Assembly: GCA_963808545.1 (NCBI GenBank)
Contig: CAWEGB010000002.1
Span: 83,621 to 147,620, forward strand
DNA: 64,000 bases
Direction of reading: 5' to 3'
Origin: JACVRW01 sp963808545
GTDB taxonomy: Bacteria; Actinomycetota; Thermoleophilia; Solirubrobacterales; Thermoleophilaceae
Shown: positions 34,824-43,611 of the stretch, in pieces
How the letters are laid out: each line of letters starts with the position of its first letter
How positions within the stretch are numbered: the first letter of the stretch is position 1
The notes under the pieces: model-generated
The model's database searches: none
Told to the model about the DNA's origin: nothing
The model's input: only the letters and a program-made list of their open reading frames with translations
Made by a program: the position numbers and the translations under genes

Positions 34824-35300
34824 TCAGCTGTGGGCGTGAGACTCTTTGCGAGCGCATTCCGCACAGAGTCCGAGGATGGGGAAGTGGCTGAAGCGGGCCT
34901 CGTAGCCGAAGCGCTTCTGGATCAGCTCGCGAACCGGATCCATCTGCTCGCGGTCGACGGCCGTGACCCTGCTGCACGAGTCGCAGACCAGGTACTCGCG
35001 CTCGTCCAGGCCCGCATGCGAGTACAGGCCGGGGCCGTGGCCGAGGTGCCGGTGGCGAACGAGGCCGAGCTCTTCGAGCGTCTCCAGGTTGCGGTAGACG
35101 GAGGCGAGGTCGGAGCGAGGGAGCCGGCCGGCCAGGCCGTCGGCGATCTGCTCGGCCGAGATGGGCGCGGCGGCGGCGTACAGGGCCTCGAGCACGAGCC
35201 GGCGGGCGGAGGAGATGCGCAGGCCACGGGCTCGAAGCTCGTCGACGGCGGCGTCCACGTTGGGCGCGGCGACCGAGGGGCCCGTGTGCGGCACGGTCAT
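34824..35300 (-). CDS. nur: Fur-family nickel uptake regulator Nur
   Basis: 158 residues if started at the second of two nearby ATGs (35300 rather than 35312): an AGGA lies about 9 bases before 35300 but touches 35312. The winged helix is RGLRISSARRLVLEALYAAA with SDLASVYRNLETLEELGLVR; metal sites include HLGHGPGLYSHAG and the structural Zn pairs CDSC and CAEC. Assignment to Nur rather than Fur or Zur rests on the operator just upstream, TTGCAA-N5-TTGCAA, which is the Nur box known in Streptomyces, and on the Ni/Co importer operon that follows. With nickel bound it should repress itself and the importer. Confidence 0.82.
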   Translation of the reverse strand: MTVPHTGPSVAAPNVDAAVDELRARGLRISSARRLVLEALYAAAAPISAEQIADGLAGRLPRSDLASVYRNLETLEELGLVRHRHLGHGPGLYSHAGLDEREYLVCDSCSRVTAVDREQMDPVRELIQKRFGYEARFSHFPILGLCAECARKESHAHS

Positions 35301-35320
35301 GGCCGTTGCCATCCTACGGC

Positions 35321-35343
35321 CAATTGCAAGTAGGTTGCAATTG
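35321..35343. promoter_or_regulatory. Nur box, perfect 9-5-9 inverted repeat
   Basis: CAATTGCAA, 5 bases, TTGCAATTG. The inner part is exactly TTGCAA-N5-TTGCAA, the consensus of the Streptomyces Nur box. It lies 21 bases before the chosen nur start, where a bound repressor would block the promoter of the nur-cbiM-PDGLE-cbiQ-cbiO-His-rich operon. Confidence 0.8.
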
Positions 35344-35428
35344 CAGCCTCGGTGCGCTGCGGTCTCACAGTCCTTCTTCCGCAGCCTTGCGCGAATCGGA
35401 TCAGCCAGGGCCGGCAAGATCTTCCGAA

Positions 35429-36886
35429 TCAGACCACGCCGGGCAGGGCCTGGAAGGTGAGCAGGCAGCCCACGGCGACGATCACCAGCGCCGAGGCGGC
35501 CGGCATCGCGGCCACCAGCCGGCGCACGCCCGCGCCGCGGAACAGGGACAGCTTCGGAGCCAGCCGCGGCACCACCCGACGCGCCCAGACCACTGCCAGC
35601 CCGAGGCCGGTGAGCGTCCCGGCCAGCCCGAGGCTGAACGCGGTGATCAGCAGCAGGCCGAGGGCCACCTCGTGCTGTGAGATCGCGCCCAGCAGCACCA
35701 CGAGCGCCGAGGGGCAGGGAATCAGGCCCGCCGCGGCGCCGAGGCCGATCAGGCTGCGCTTGGTGACGGTCGAGTCGTCGGCGTCGTCCGGGCCGTGGTG
35801 GTGATGATGGTCGTGGCTGTGGTGCGCGCGATCGTGGCCGTGATGGTGCGTGTGGCTGTGGCCGTGCTCGTGCGAGTGCCCGTGGTGGTGGTGCCCATGC
35901 CCCCCGTCGGGATTGATCCGCGAGCGCAGCACGGCCGCTCCGATCACCACCACGAGCAGGCCGGAGACCAGGTTGAGCCACGGGTAGAGGTCCTCGGGGA
36001 GGATGTACTGGGACAGCGCCAGCGTGACGAAGCCGAGGGCGAACACTCCGACGGTGTGGGCCACGGTGACGGTCGCACCCAGCGCCACGGCGTGGCGCGG
36101 CTTGCCCCGGGTGCCCACCAGGTAGGCGGCGACCATGGCCTTTCCGTGGCCCGGGGACAGGGCGTGAAGCGCGCCCCAGCCGAAGGCCGCGAGCAGCAGC
36201 AGCACCAGCACCCCCTCGCCCGAGGCGGCATCCTCGAAGATCCCCGCGAAGCCGTCACCGCCGGTCCGCGTGGTGGAGGTCTCGCCGCCCTCGGCGCGCG
36301 GCGCCATCAGGGTTCCGGCGCCGGGCTGCACCGAGAAGGAGGCCTCGCGCCGGTCGAGCGGGCTGTCGAGAAGATTCTCCGGGTAGCGGCGCAGCCCGTT
36401 GGTGGGGTCGCCGCTGGGCGCGTTCGTGCGCACCGCCGTGCCCGAGCCGGGCGCCGACACCACCGCCTTCCAGCCCACGCGGTCCGCGAACGTGTTGTCG
36501 GTGAGCTGCACCCGCCGGGGGTCGCTCACGGCCGCGCGCAGCGGCTGCTCGAAGCGGATGGTCTCGAGCCCCGCCTGCCCGGCCGGGAAGCTCAGTCGCG
36601 GCTCGAGCAGGCGCAGCGCAACGCGCCGCCCGTCGACGGTGAGGCTCAGGTTGCGACGCAGCTCCGCCTGCTTGCGCTCGATCAGCTCCGCGCGCGAGAG
36701 GCCCTGCTGCTCGGTGGTGGGGATCTCCGCCTCGTCGAGCACGTAGAGCACGTCCACGCGGTCGCCGGAGACCTTGACCGTGCTGAGGTGGTTGATCGAG
36801 AAGTTGCCCAGCGGATGGGCCATGGCGCTCGGCGCGAGCACGCCCAGGCCGGCCAGGACCACCAGGATCACCAGCGCGCGTCTCAT
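35429..36886 (-). CDS. NicO-family nickel/cobalt transporter with His-rich loop
   Basis: 485 residues. Signal peptide MRRALVILVVLAGLGVLAPS ending at AHPLGNFSINHLS, then about 190 residues of extracytoplasmic domain, then a NicO/RcnA-type membrane part: LHALSPGHGKAMVAAYLVGT, GATVTVAHTVGVFALGFVTL, and GLIPCPSALVVLLGAI. Between helices is a loop with long His runs (HSHEHGHSHTHHHGHD and HHSHDHHHHHG). NicO proteins either export (RcnA) or import nickel and cobalt; direction cannot be read from sequence. The start overlaps the TPR gene by 4 bases. It ends 128 bases before nur and is not obviously under the same Nur box. Confidence 0.85.
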   Translation of the reverse strand: MRRALVILVVLAGLGVLAPSAMAHPLGNFSINHLSTVKVSGDRVDVLYVLDEAEIPTTEQQGLSRAELIERKQAELRRNLSLTVDGRRVALRLLEPRLSFPAGQAGLETIRFEQPLRAAVSDPRRVQLTDNTFADRVGWKAVVSAPGSGTAVRTNAPSGDPTNGLRRYPENLLDSPLDRREASFSVQPGAGTLMAPRAEGGETSTTRTGGDGFAGIFEDAASGEGVLVLLLLAAFGWGALHALSPGHGKAMVAAYLVGTRGKPRHAVALGATVTVAHTVGVFALGFVTLALSQYILPEDLYPWLNLVSGLLVVVIGAAVLRSRINPDGGHGHHHHGHSHEHGHSHTHHHGHDRAHHSHDHHHHHGPDDADDSTVTKRSLIGLGAAAGLIPCPSALVVLLGAISQHEVALGLLLITAFSLGLAGTLTGLGLAVVWARRVVPRLAPKLSLFRGAGVRRLVAAMPAASALVIVAVGCLLTFQALPGVV

Positions 36887-38073
36887 CGCAGCACCTCCAG
36901 TGCCGTGCGGGCTTCCTCTGCCTGCAGCGGCGAGAGCGCCGCTCGGGCGCGCAGCGCCGTTTCGAGCTCGCGGACGGCCAGGCTGGTTCGTCCCGCCTGC
37001 CGGGCGGCGATCCCGGCGTGGTAGTGGAAGAGAGGGTCACGCGAGCCGAGCCGCAGCGCACGCCGCGACCACTCGAGGCCCTCGGCCGGTCGTCCGGCGC
37101 GCGTGAGCGCCCAGCCGAGCGCATCCGCGCTGCGGACGCTCGGCGCGTCGGCCCACAGCCGCCGGCCCAGCCGCACCGCGGTCGCCGGCTCACCGTGCGT
37201 GGCCTCGAACAGGATCAGCTCCGCGTCCGGCTGCGCGCCAGCGGCCCGCAGGAGCTGCTGCTGGGCGCGCACCACGTCGAGGTCGCGCGCGGCGGCCGCC
37301 CGCGCGCCGCGCGCGGCGTCCGTGTCGGCCAGCAGGATCAGATGGCTGGTGAGCGGCAGCCGGGCGGACACGCTGCGCAGCCGGCGGGCGGCGGCGTCGA
37401 GATCGCCGCCCGCGTTGTGCACCCGCGCGAGACCCACCTCGGCCGGTGCGTAGCCCGGCAGCCGGGCAAGCGCGCCGCGGTAGGCGGTGCGCGCCTCGGC
37501 GGGCCGGCCGCGCTGGAGCTCGAGGTCCCCCAGCAGCGTCTGCACGTAGGCCACGTTCTCGGACACCGCCGCCCCGGCCGACACGGCCAGGCGCATCGTC
37601 TGAACGGCTCCCTCGAGGTCGCCGGTGAGCTCGCGGTAGTAGGAAACGCGGCTGTAGGAGGTGAGATTCGGCTTGGTATCGAGCATGCGCTGCAGCGTGC
37701 GCTCGGCGGCCCCGTAGCGGCCGAGCTCGATCTGGGCGTCGGCGATCACGGGGTAGGGAGCGGTGAGCGCGGGCACGAGCCGGCGCGCCTCGAGCCCGAG
37801 GCGCAGCTGCTCGCGGAAGTCGTGTCGCAGTCCCGCCAGCGTGCCCGCTCCGAGCACCGCGTCGACGTTGCGGGCGTCGCGTCGAAGGGAGGCGTCGAAA
37901 CCCCGGTCCGCGCGCGAGTAGTAGGAGGGGTCGCCCGTCTCGCGCGCCTTCTGCAGATACGCGTCGCCGAGGGCGGCGTAGCTCGCGGCTCCCGCGTCCT
38001 CCTCGGACGCCGCGCGCTGGAGGATCTCGATGCGCTGGTCGGTGGAGGCGCCGGGCGGGATGTCGGCGCTCAC
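36883..38073 (-). CDS. TPR-repeat protein, membrane anchor frameshifted
   Basis: 396 residues with TPR-like helix pairs through the whole length, for example AASYAALGDAYLQKARE, AYPVIADAQ-type units and a last ALGWALTRAGRPAEGLEWSR. An N-terminal anchor (MTATSPNFLKLLAPLAAFAC) starts at an ATG at 38198-38200, but in another frame; the frames join near 38090 where a GGCGGCGCCGG run lies. The real gene is therefore probably 36883-38200 with one indel. It lies between DUF4331 and NicO genes, an arrangement seen in other actinobacteria, so it likely scaffolds that extracytoplasmic system. Confidence 0.75.
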   Translation of the reverse strand: MSADIPPGASTDQRIEILQRAASEEDAGAASYAALGDAYLQKARETGDPSYYSRADRGFDASLRRDARNVDAVLGAGTLAGLRHDFREQLRLGLEARRLVPALTAPYPVIADAQIELGRYGAAERTLQRMLDTKPNLTSYSRVSYYRELTGDLEGAVQTMRLAVSAGAAVSENVAYVQTLLGDLELQRGRPAEARTAYRGALARLPGYAPAEVGLARVHNAGGDLDAAARRLRSVSARLPLTSHLILLADTDAARGARAAAARDLDVVRAQQQLLRAAGAQPDAELILFEATHGEPATAVRLGRRLWADAPSVRSADALGWALTRAGRPAEGLEWSRRALRLGSRDPLFHYHAGIAARQAGRTSLAVRELETALRARAALSPLQAEEARTALEVLR

Positions 38074-38276
38074 TGCCGGCGCCGCCGCGGGGAAGGTCGA
38101 TGTCGCCGGAGGGCCCGAGCGACACCAGCACGATGAAGACGCACGCGAACGCGGCGAGCGGCGCCAGGAGCTTCAGGAAGTTTGGTGATGTTGCGGTCAT
38201 GACCTCGGGGAGGTAGGTGGCCCCGGCCGCCCGCCCGCACGGAGGGAGCGGGCGAGCGGGCGGGAGCCGTGGTTGC

Positions 38277-39740
38277 TCAGTTGGGCGGCTGCGGCACGGG
38301 AGCGTGCTGCGGCTCGATCCTCTTGAGCGTGCTGTTGAACCCGTCGTTGGCGAGGCCGACGTACGGGAACGCGGACCGAAGCGGCTTGTCGTTTCGGTCC
38401 ACACCGTCACCCAGCGGGATCTGCTTGCCCCCCTGGTCGGCCGGCAGCAGGGCGCCCGCGATCACGCGGAGCTCGATGTCGACCACGTCGTCGGTCAGCC
38501 GGCGACCGTTCGGGAATCCGGCGTTGTCACCGGCCAGAGCGCCGAACCGGTTGGGGTTCGCCGCCGGAGGCACGCCCAGGTTGAGCTTGAGCGTGTCGGC
38601 CGGTGCGGGGTTCTTGCCGATCTGAGTCAGCCCCGGCAGGCCCGTGAGGAGCGCCTGCACGATGTCGGTCCGGTTCGTCTCCTTGATCCCGAGGTTGAAC
38701 AGCGCATTGAGAATGCGCGCCGGCTCGGGGTTGAGAGCGAACTTGCCGAAGTTCTTCAGGTCGTCCGAGGGGGACGTCGCGTTGAACTTGTCCTTCTGGC
38801 CGATCGGGATGATCACCTCGTTGATGAGGGGATTGCCGAGGCGGCTGACCTGGACCCAGTGCTTGCGGTAGTACCGGCCGGCCTTGCCCTTCCTGCTCCC
38901 GGCATTGCGAGCGACCGTCGTGCGCTTGCGCTCGGTGGTCGACCACACGCCGACGACGGCGTTGCTCGAGCTCGCCCCCGAGACCATCTTGCGGTCACGG
39001 GTGACCTGACGCTCGGGCACCTGCAGCACGAACGACTTGCTGTTGTAGCCCGCCACGTCGTCCTTGCCGCCGCCCTGGTTGCCCAGGCCGATGTTGGGAC
39101 GTCCCGGCTTGTCGATGTTGATGCCGTCGAAGACCGCACCGAGGTCGACGAAGAACGCGTCGTCCGCGGGAATCACGGTCGTCTTGCCGCCGCCCCTCAG
39201 GGAGGTGGTGGCACCGGCTTCGACCTGAGCGAAATTCGGAATCGTCTTCGGCCCGATGTTGTCCGGAGCCACCGGGGCGTTGTCGGCGATCCGCTTGACG
39301 CTCGTGAGCTTGCGCCTCTTGTTGTAGGTCTCCTTGTAGAGGTCATAGGTCTGGACCAGGTTGAGGTCCGGATCGTTGACCGAGTCGACCGTCGGCGCCG
39401 CGTAGAGGAACGAGTTGGGGTTGCGGTACCTCGTGTCGAAGTCCCAGCGGTAGGCAACGTCCTCGTAGCCATCACCCGTGTTGTCGAACTTCACGTAGTA
39501 GCGGGCGTTCTCGTCGAGCGGGTAGAAATTCGGACCGCCGGCCGGATCCGCGAGCGGAATCCAGTTCGAGACGACGGTCACGCTGCCCGGGGCGTCCGGC
39601 GCCGTGAAGGCCCAGACGTCCGTGTTGTCCCCAGTGGGGTCCTTCAAGATCCTGGGCGCTTCGCGGTGGCTCGAGCCGATGCTCAGGGGCACCGCGACCG
39701 CTACGGCCACCAGGGCCGCGAGGATCGCGAGTCTCTTCAT
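38277..39740 (-). CDS. DUF4331 family secreted protein
   Basis: 487 residues with signal peptide MKRLAILAALVAVAVAVPLS. The mature start SSHREAPRILKDPTGDNTDV is the DUF4331 signature, and YYVKFDNTGDGYEDVAYRWD and GGGKDDVAGYNSKSFVLQVP follow in family order. Function is unknown; the family is exported and often precedes TPR and NicO genes as here. AAGGAG is placed 6 bases before the ATG. Confidence 0.88.
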   Translation of the reverse strand: MKRLAILAALVAVAVAVPLSIGSSHREAPRILKDPTGDNTDVWAFTAPDAPGSVTVVSNWIPLADPAGGPNFYPLDENARYYVKFDNTGDGYEDVAYRWDFDTRYRNPNSFLYAAPTVDSVNDPDLNLVQTYDLYKETYNKRRKLTSVKRIADNAPVAPDNIGPKTIPNFAQVEAGATTSLRGGGKTTVIPADDAFFVDLGAVFDGINIDKPGRPNIGLGNQGGGKDDVAGYNSKSFVLQVPERQVTRDRKMVSGASSSNAVVGVWSTTERKRTTVARNAGSRKGKAGRYYRKHWVQVSRLGNPLINEVIIPIGQKDKFNATSPSDDLKNFGKFALNPEPARILNALFNLGIKETNRTDIVQALLTGLPGLTQIGKNPAPADTLKLNLGVPPAANPNRFGALAGDNAGFPNGRRLTDDVVDIELRVIAGALLPADQGGKQIPLGDGVDRNDKPLRSAFPYVGLANDGFNSTLKRIEPQHAPVPQPPN

Positions 39741-39872
39741 GAGAGCTCCTTCTTGAGAGTTGGGCCAGGGGGTCGTTCCCGGGCACTCACTGGCGGGTCA
39801 TTCGCCGAAACTCTCGAGCCGGATCACTAAAGAAACTCCTGCAAATAAGCGCTTTCTGCGGGGCTACCGCAG

Positions 39873-39889
39873 CTGCGATCGACTCGCAG
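39873..39889. promoter_or_regulatory. Inverted repeat CTGCGA-N5-TCGCAG
   Basis: Perfect 6-5-6 dyad in the 198-base gap between the divergent DUF4331 and RsbW-like genes, followed by an A-rich run. It could be an operator for either gene. No regulator is suggested by the motif alone. Confidence 0.35.
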
Positions 39890-39938
39890 ATCGCGAAAAA
39901 AGCGATCCAAAACCGATCCGGCCGCGTAAGACTCCCCC

Positions 39939-40361
39939 ATGAAGCAACTGGACCGGTGCTACATGGTCGATTTCCCCCAACGCCAACACTCGATCAACGC
40001 GGACGTCGGACGCCTCCGGGAGGCGCGCGAGTTCGCCGAGTGCGCGGCCGCTGAATTCGGGCTCCCCAGCGACGCTCGCTACGAGGTCAAGCTCGCCATG
40101 AGCGAAGCCGTGACCAACGCGATCATGCACGGGTCGACGTCTGAGGCGGACGAGATCCGCATCTCCGCATCAGAAGAGGCGGACGCGCTGGTGTTCGAGG
40201 TCGTGGACAGCGGACGCTTCCGGCCCCGCGTCCGGCGCAGGGGCGAGATGCCCGAATCCGGCCGCGGTCTCGAGTTCATGCGAACGCTGATGGACGAGGT
40301 GGAGGTGCAGCCGGGCAGCAACGGCACCCTGCTGCGCTTCGCCAAGCGCCGCGCCGCCTGA
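39939..40361 (+). CDS. RsbW-like ATP-binding protein (anti-sigma factor kinase family)
   Basis: 140 residues, a stand-alone GHKL ATPase. The N box is KLAMSEAVTNAIMHGS, the G1 region VVDSGRF, and the G2 region ESGRGLEFMRTLMDEVEV. The family (RsbW/SpoIIAB) binds and inhibits alternative sigma factors and phosphorylates STAS-domain partners; no sigma or STAS gene is adjacent. Full length for the family. Confidence 0.82.
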   Translation: MKQLDRCYMVDFPQRQHSINADVGRLREAREFAECAAAEFGLPSDARYEVKLAMSEAVTNAIMHGSTSEADEIRISASEEADALVFEVVDSGRFRPRVRRRGEMPESGRGLEFMRTLMDEVEVQPGSNGTLLRFAKRRAA

Positions 40362-40537
40362 CGCGCGAGGTATAGGCCCCGGCGGCGGTCCGTTCGCCGC
40401 CGAAGTAGACGACTCCGCGCGATCCTCCGCTGCCTGGTGTCGTCATGGCCGTCGCCGGGGCAAGGGTTGTTTCGCCGCGCGTGGCGCCGCTCCTGCTGGC
40501 GCAAGCACGGGGAAGCGGGGCGGTACTATCCGCCGCC

Positions 40538-40903
40538 GTGAGCCGTCCGCTCCTCTTCGCCTGCGCCATCGCGGTCGCCCTGCTCGCCGGCTGCGGCGGT
40601 GAGATCGACGTACCTGAGGACCAGCAGACGGCGCGCCGGGGGGCCGAGCTGTTCAACGAACGCTGCTCGGGCTGTCACTCGCTCGACGCCGCCAATGCCT
40701 ACGGCTCCAAGCCGCCGGGTGACCTCCAGGGCGGCGAGCGCACCAACGGCCCGAACTTCAACCAGCGCAAGGAGAGCCGCGACGACGTGCTCTACGCGAT
40801 CCGCAACGGGGGCTTCTCGGGCGCGATAATGCCCGCCAACATCGTGGTGGGCCAGGACGCAGAAGCCGTGGCGGACTTCCTCTCCGAGTACTCGGGCCGG
40901 TAG
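40538..40903 (+). CDS. c-type cytochrome lipoprotein
   Basis: 121 residues from the GTG of VSRPLLFACAIAVALLAGCG, chosen because it gives a lipoprotein signal with lipobox LLAGC. Haem site RCSGCH near residue 46; the distal Met is likely in SGAIMPANIVVG. A single small class I cytochrome domain, anchored to the outer face of the membrane, acting as an electron carrier. It ends 17 bases before serS. Confidence 0.82.
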   Translation: MSRPLLFACAIAVALLAGCGGEIDVPEDQQTARRGAELFNERCSGCHSLDAANAYGSKPPGDLQGGERTNGPNFNQRKESRDDVLYAIRNGGFSGAIMPANIVVGQDAEAVADFLSEYSGR

Positions 40904-40920
40904 CCGGGCAGCCACCCGGC

Positions 40921-42171
40921 GTGCTCGACCTCAGGCAGATCCGCGAAGACCCGGAGCCGGCACGCGCCGGCCTGGCTCGGCGCGGGGTCGATCCGGCGGT
41001 GCTCGACGAGGCTCTCGAGCACGACGACCGCCGGCGCGCGCTGCTGCCGGAGCTGGAGGAGCGCCGGCGCCTGAAGAACGAGGCGTCGCGCCGGATCGGC
41101 GAGCTGCAGCGCTCCGGTGAGGACGCCTCGGAGGCGATCGCAGAGGTGCGAGGGGCATCAGAGCGCGAGAAGGAGCTCGAGGAGGAGCTGCGCTCCGTGG
41201 AGGAGCGCCGCACTGCCGCGCTGGCGGCGCTACCCAACCTGCCCGACCCCGACGCGCCCGCGCAGGACGAGGTCCTGCGCGAGGAGGGGAAGCCGGGCAG
41301 GAGCGGACGCAACCACGTGGAGCTGCTCGGCGGCTGGCTCGACTCCGAGGCCGGGGCCCGGGTGTCGGGCTCACGCTTCGTCTATCTCAAGGGCCCGCTC
41401 GTCCGGCTCGAGTTCGCGTTGGTGCAGTGGGCCTTCAGCCTGCTCGACGGGCACGGGCTCGTTCCCGTGATCCCGCCCGTCCTGGTGCGCGAGCCTGCCC
41501 TGTTCGGCACGGGCATGTTGCCCGACACCGAGCAACAGATCTACCGGGTGCCCGAAGACGATCTGTACCTCGCGGGCACGTCGGAGGTGCCGCTGGCCTC
41601 GCTGCACGCCGGCGAGATCATGAGCGCCTCCGACCTGCCGCGGCGCTACGCCGGCTTCTCGTCGTGCTTTCGGCGCGAGGCGGGCGCGGCGGGCAAGGAC
41701 ACCCAGGGGCTGTTTCGCGTGCATCAGTTCGACAAGGTCGAGATGTTCTCGTTCGTCGAGCCCGAGGCCTCGGTGGAAGAGCACGAGCGCCTGCTCGCGA
41801 TCGAGGAGGAGATCCTGCAGGCGCTGGGCCTGCCCTACCGCGTGGTCAACATCGCCGTCGACGACCTCGGTGCCTCGGCGGCGAAGAAGTACGACCTCGA
41901 GGCGTGGCTGCCGGGCCAGGAGCGCTTCCGCGAGCTCACGTCGTGCTCGAACACCACGGACTTCCAGGCCCGCCGCCTCGACATCCGCTACCGGCCCGGC
42001 GAGAGCGGCTCGCCCCGTCCGGTGCACACCCTGAACGGCACCGCGGTGGCGGTGGGCCGGACCATCATCGCCATCGCCGAGAACCACCAGCGCGAGGACG
42101 GGACGATCGAGATCCCGGCCCCGCTCCATCCCTTCGGCGCGCCGGCGACGATCTCGGCCGCCGGCGCCTAG
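40921..42171 (+). CDS. serS: Seryl-tRNA synthetase
   Basis: 416 residues from a GTG (VLDLRQIREDPEPARAGLAR). The N-terminal coiled-coil arm that grips the long variable arm of tRNA-Ser spans about 25-100. Class II motifs: motif 2 FSSCFRREAGAAGKDTQGLF, motif 3 LNGTAVAVGRTIIAIAENHQ, plus TSEVPL and ELTSCSNTTDFQARR. Intact and of normal length. A tRNA-Ser gene lies 1.1 kb downstream. Confidence 0.96.
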   Translation: MLDLRQIREDPEPARAGLARRGVDPAVLDEALEHDDRRRALLPELEERRRLKNEASRRIGELQRSGEDASEAIAEVRGASEREKELEEELRSVEERRTAALAALPNLPDPDAPAQDEVLREEGKPGRSGRNHVELLGGWLDSEAGARVSGSRFVYLKGPLVRLEFALVQWAFSLLDGHGLVPVIPPVLVREPALFGTGMLPDTEQQIYRVPEDDLYLAGTSEVPLASLHAGEIMSASDLPRRYAGFSSCFRREAGAAGKDTQGLFRVHQFDKVEMFSFVEPEASVEEHERLLAIEEEILQALGLPYRVVNIAVDDLGASAAKKYDLEAWLPGQERFRELTSCSNTTDFQARRLDIRYRPGESGSPRPVHTLNGTAVAVGRTIIAIAENHQREDGTIEIPAPLHPFGAPATISAAGA

Positions 42172-42175
42172 CGGC

Positions 42176-43165
42176 TCAGGAGTCCGGCATCATCGCCTCG
42201 GGGTAGCGGCTGCCGTAGGCCCCCTGGGGCACGATCTCCTGGATCCGGTCGAGGTCTTCGCCGTCGAGCTCCACGTCGGCGGCGCCGACGTTCTCGGCCA
42301 GGCGCTTCTGGCTGCGAGTGCCGGGGATGGGCACGACGTCATCGCCCTGGGCGAGCAGCCATGCCAGCGCGAGCTGGGTGACGCTGCAGCCTTTCTCGTC
42401 CGCCAGTTGCCTGAGCTGGTCGATGGCGTCGACGTTCTTCTCGTAGTTCCCGGGCTGCCAGCGGTCGTCCCAGCTGCGCATGTCGTCCTCGGGGTACTCG
42501 CTCGCGGGCTTGACCTCCGAGGTCAGGAAGCCGCGGCCGAGCGGCGAGTAGGGCACGAAGCCGATGCCGAGCTCACGGATCGCGGGCAGGATCTCGCCCT
42601 CCACCTCGCGCTCGAAGATCGAGTACTCGGTCTGCAGGACCGAGACCGGCTGTACGGAGTGAGCCCGGCGAATGACGTCCGGCCCCGCTTCGCTCAGCCC
42701 GAAGAATCGGACCTTGCCCGCCTCGATCAGCTCCTTCACCGTGCCGGCCACCTCCTCGATCGGCACGTCGGGATCGACCCGGTGCTGGTAGAGCACGTCG
42801 ATGTGGTCGGTCTGGAGGTAGCGAAGGCTGTTGTCGGTGACCTCCCGGATGTGTTCGGGCCGGCTGTTCATGTCGACCCCGTACTCCGCATCGGGCGACA
42901 GGTCGAACCCGAACTTCGTGGCCAGCACCACGTCGTCCCGGAAATCCTTGACCGCGCGGCCGACGATCTGCTCGTTCGAGCCGGTGCCGCCGCCGTACAG
43001 CTCCGCGGTGTCGAACAGCGTCACGCCGAGCTCATGGGCGCGGCGGATGGTCGCGACGCTCTCGTCCTCGTCACCACCGGGCCCATACGCCATCGTCATT
43101 CCCATCGTGCCGAGGCCGATGGCGCCTACCTCGAGTCCCTGGTCGCCCAGCTTGCGGTGCTGCAT
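42176..43165 (-). CDS. Aldo/keto reductase
   Basis: 329 residues from the ATG of MQHRKLGDQGLEVGAIGLGT; GAGGGAG lies 6 bases upstream. Catalytic tetrad Asp and Tyr in LFDTAELYGGG, Lys in VVLATKFGF, and His in DVLYQHRVD. The C-terminal NADPH site is PIPGTRSQKRLAENV. Close in form to YakC/Tas-type reductases that reduce aldehydes and ketones. It converges on serS with a 4-base gap. Confidence 0.88.
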   Translation of the reverse strand: MQHRKLGDQGLEVGAIGLGTMGMTMAYGPGGDEDESVATIRRAHELGVTLFDTAELYGGGTGSNEQIVGRAVKDFRDDVVLATKFGFDLSPDAEYGVDMNSRPEHIREVTDNSLRYLQTDHIDVLYQHRVDPDVPIEEVAGTVKELIEAGKVRFFGLSEAGPDVIRRAHSVQPVSVLQTEYSIFEREVEGEILPAIRELGIGFVPYSPLGRGFLTSEVKPASEYPEDDMRSWDDRWQPGNYEKNVDAIDQLRQLADEKGCSVTQLALAWLLAQGDDVVPIPGTRSQKRLAENVGAADVELDGEDLDRIQEIVPQGAYGSRYPEAMMPDS

Positions 43166-43226
43166 AGGTGCTCCCTCAGATTGCGGTTCACCCGAGACTA
43201 GGCAGCGCTTAGCATCTGGGCGGCTC

Positions 43227-43314
43227 GGAGCGGTGGCAGAGCGGCTGAATGCAGCTGCCTTGAAAGCGGTCGGCCCGGTTACGGGCACCGGGGGTTCGAA
43301 TCCCTCCCGCTCCG
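43227..43314 (+). tRNA. tRNA-Ser(UGA)
   Basis: 88 bases. Acceptor GGAGCGG pairs with CCGCTCC, discriminator G. Anticodon loop CTTGAAA gives anticodon TGA. The long variable arm of class II tRNAs lies between GCGGT and the T arm, and the T loop is TTCGAAT with stem GGGGG/CCCTC. No CCA is encoded. Confidence 0.93.
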
Positions 43315-43560
43315 CCTTTACTGGCCGTCCCCGCCGCCGGGCGGCAGGCTCTCGATACCGAGGCGCTCGGCGATCGGCGCCGCATCTTCGAGCTTCTGCT
43401 GCAGCTGCTCGCCGGTGAGCGTCGGCGCCGGTGACGTGCGGCTCGGCACCGGCTGATGATGGGCGACGAGCCCCTCACCGACACCTTCGCCCGCACGCTC
43501 GTCAAGAACCTCATGCACGGGCTTGGCAACTGTCACTGCCGGTGAGGTCCGGCTGAAGCA

Positions 43561-43586
43561 GAGGGGGCGCCCGTAGGCGCCCCCTC
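43561..43586 (-). terminator. Strong hairpin after the M28 peptidase gene
   Basis: 11-base perfect stem GAGGGGGCGCC / GGCGCCCCCTC with loop CGTA, 26 bases past the peptidase stop. No T run follows on either strand, as is usual for actinobacterial terminators. It probably ends the peptidase transcript and shields the tRNA-Ser region. The 290 bases around it hold no recognisable gene. Confidence 0.55.
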
Positions 43587-43611
43587 GCACTGCTCTATGT
43601 GATTCGGGTGC

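Noticed and set aside
34811..35428. Possible cobalamin riboswitch before the Cbi genes
   Set aside because: No B12-box or conserved core was found; the Nur box explains the regulation.
43318..43590. 90-codon minus-strand frame between tRNA-Ser and the M28 gene
   Set aside because: No family, no ribosome site, and it includes the strong hairpin at 43561; more likely untranslated.
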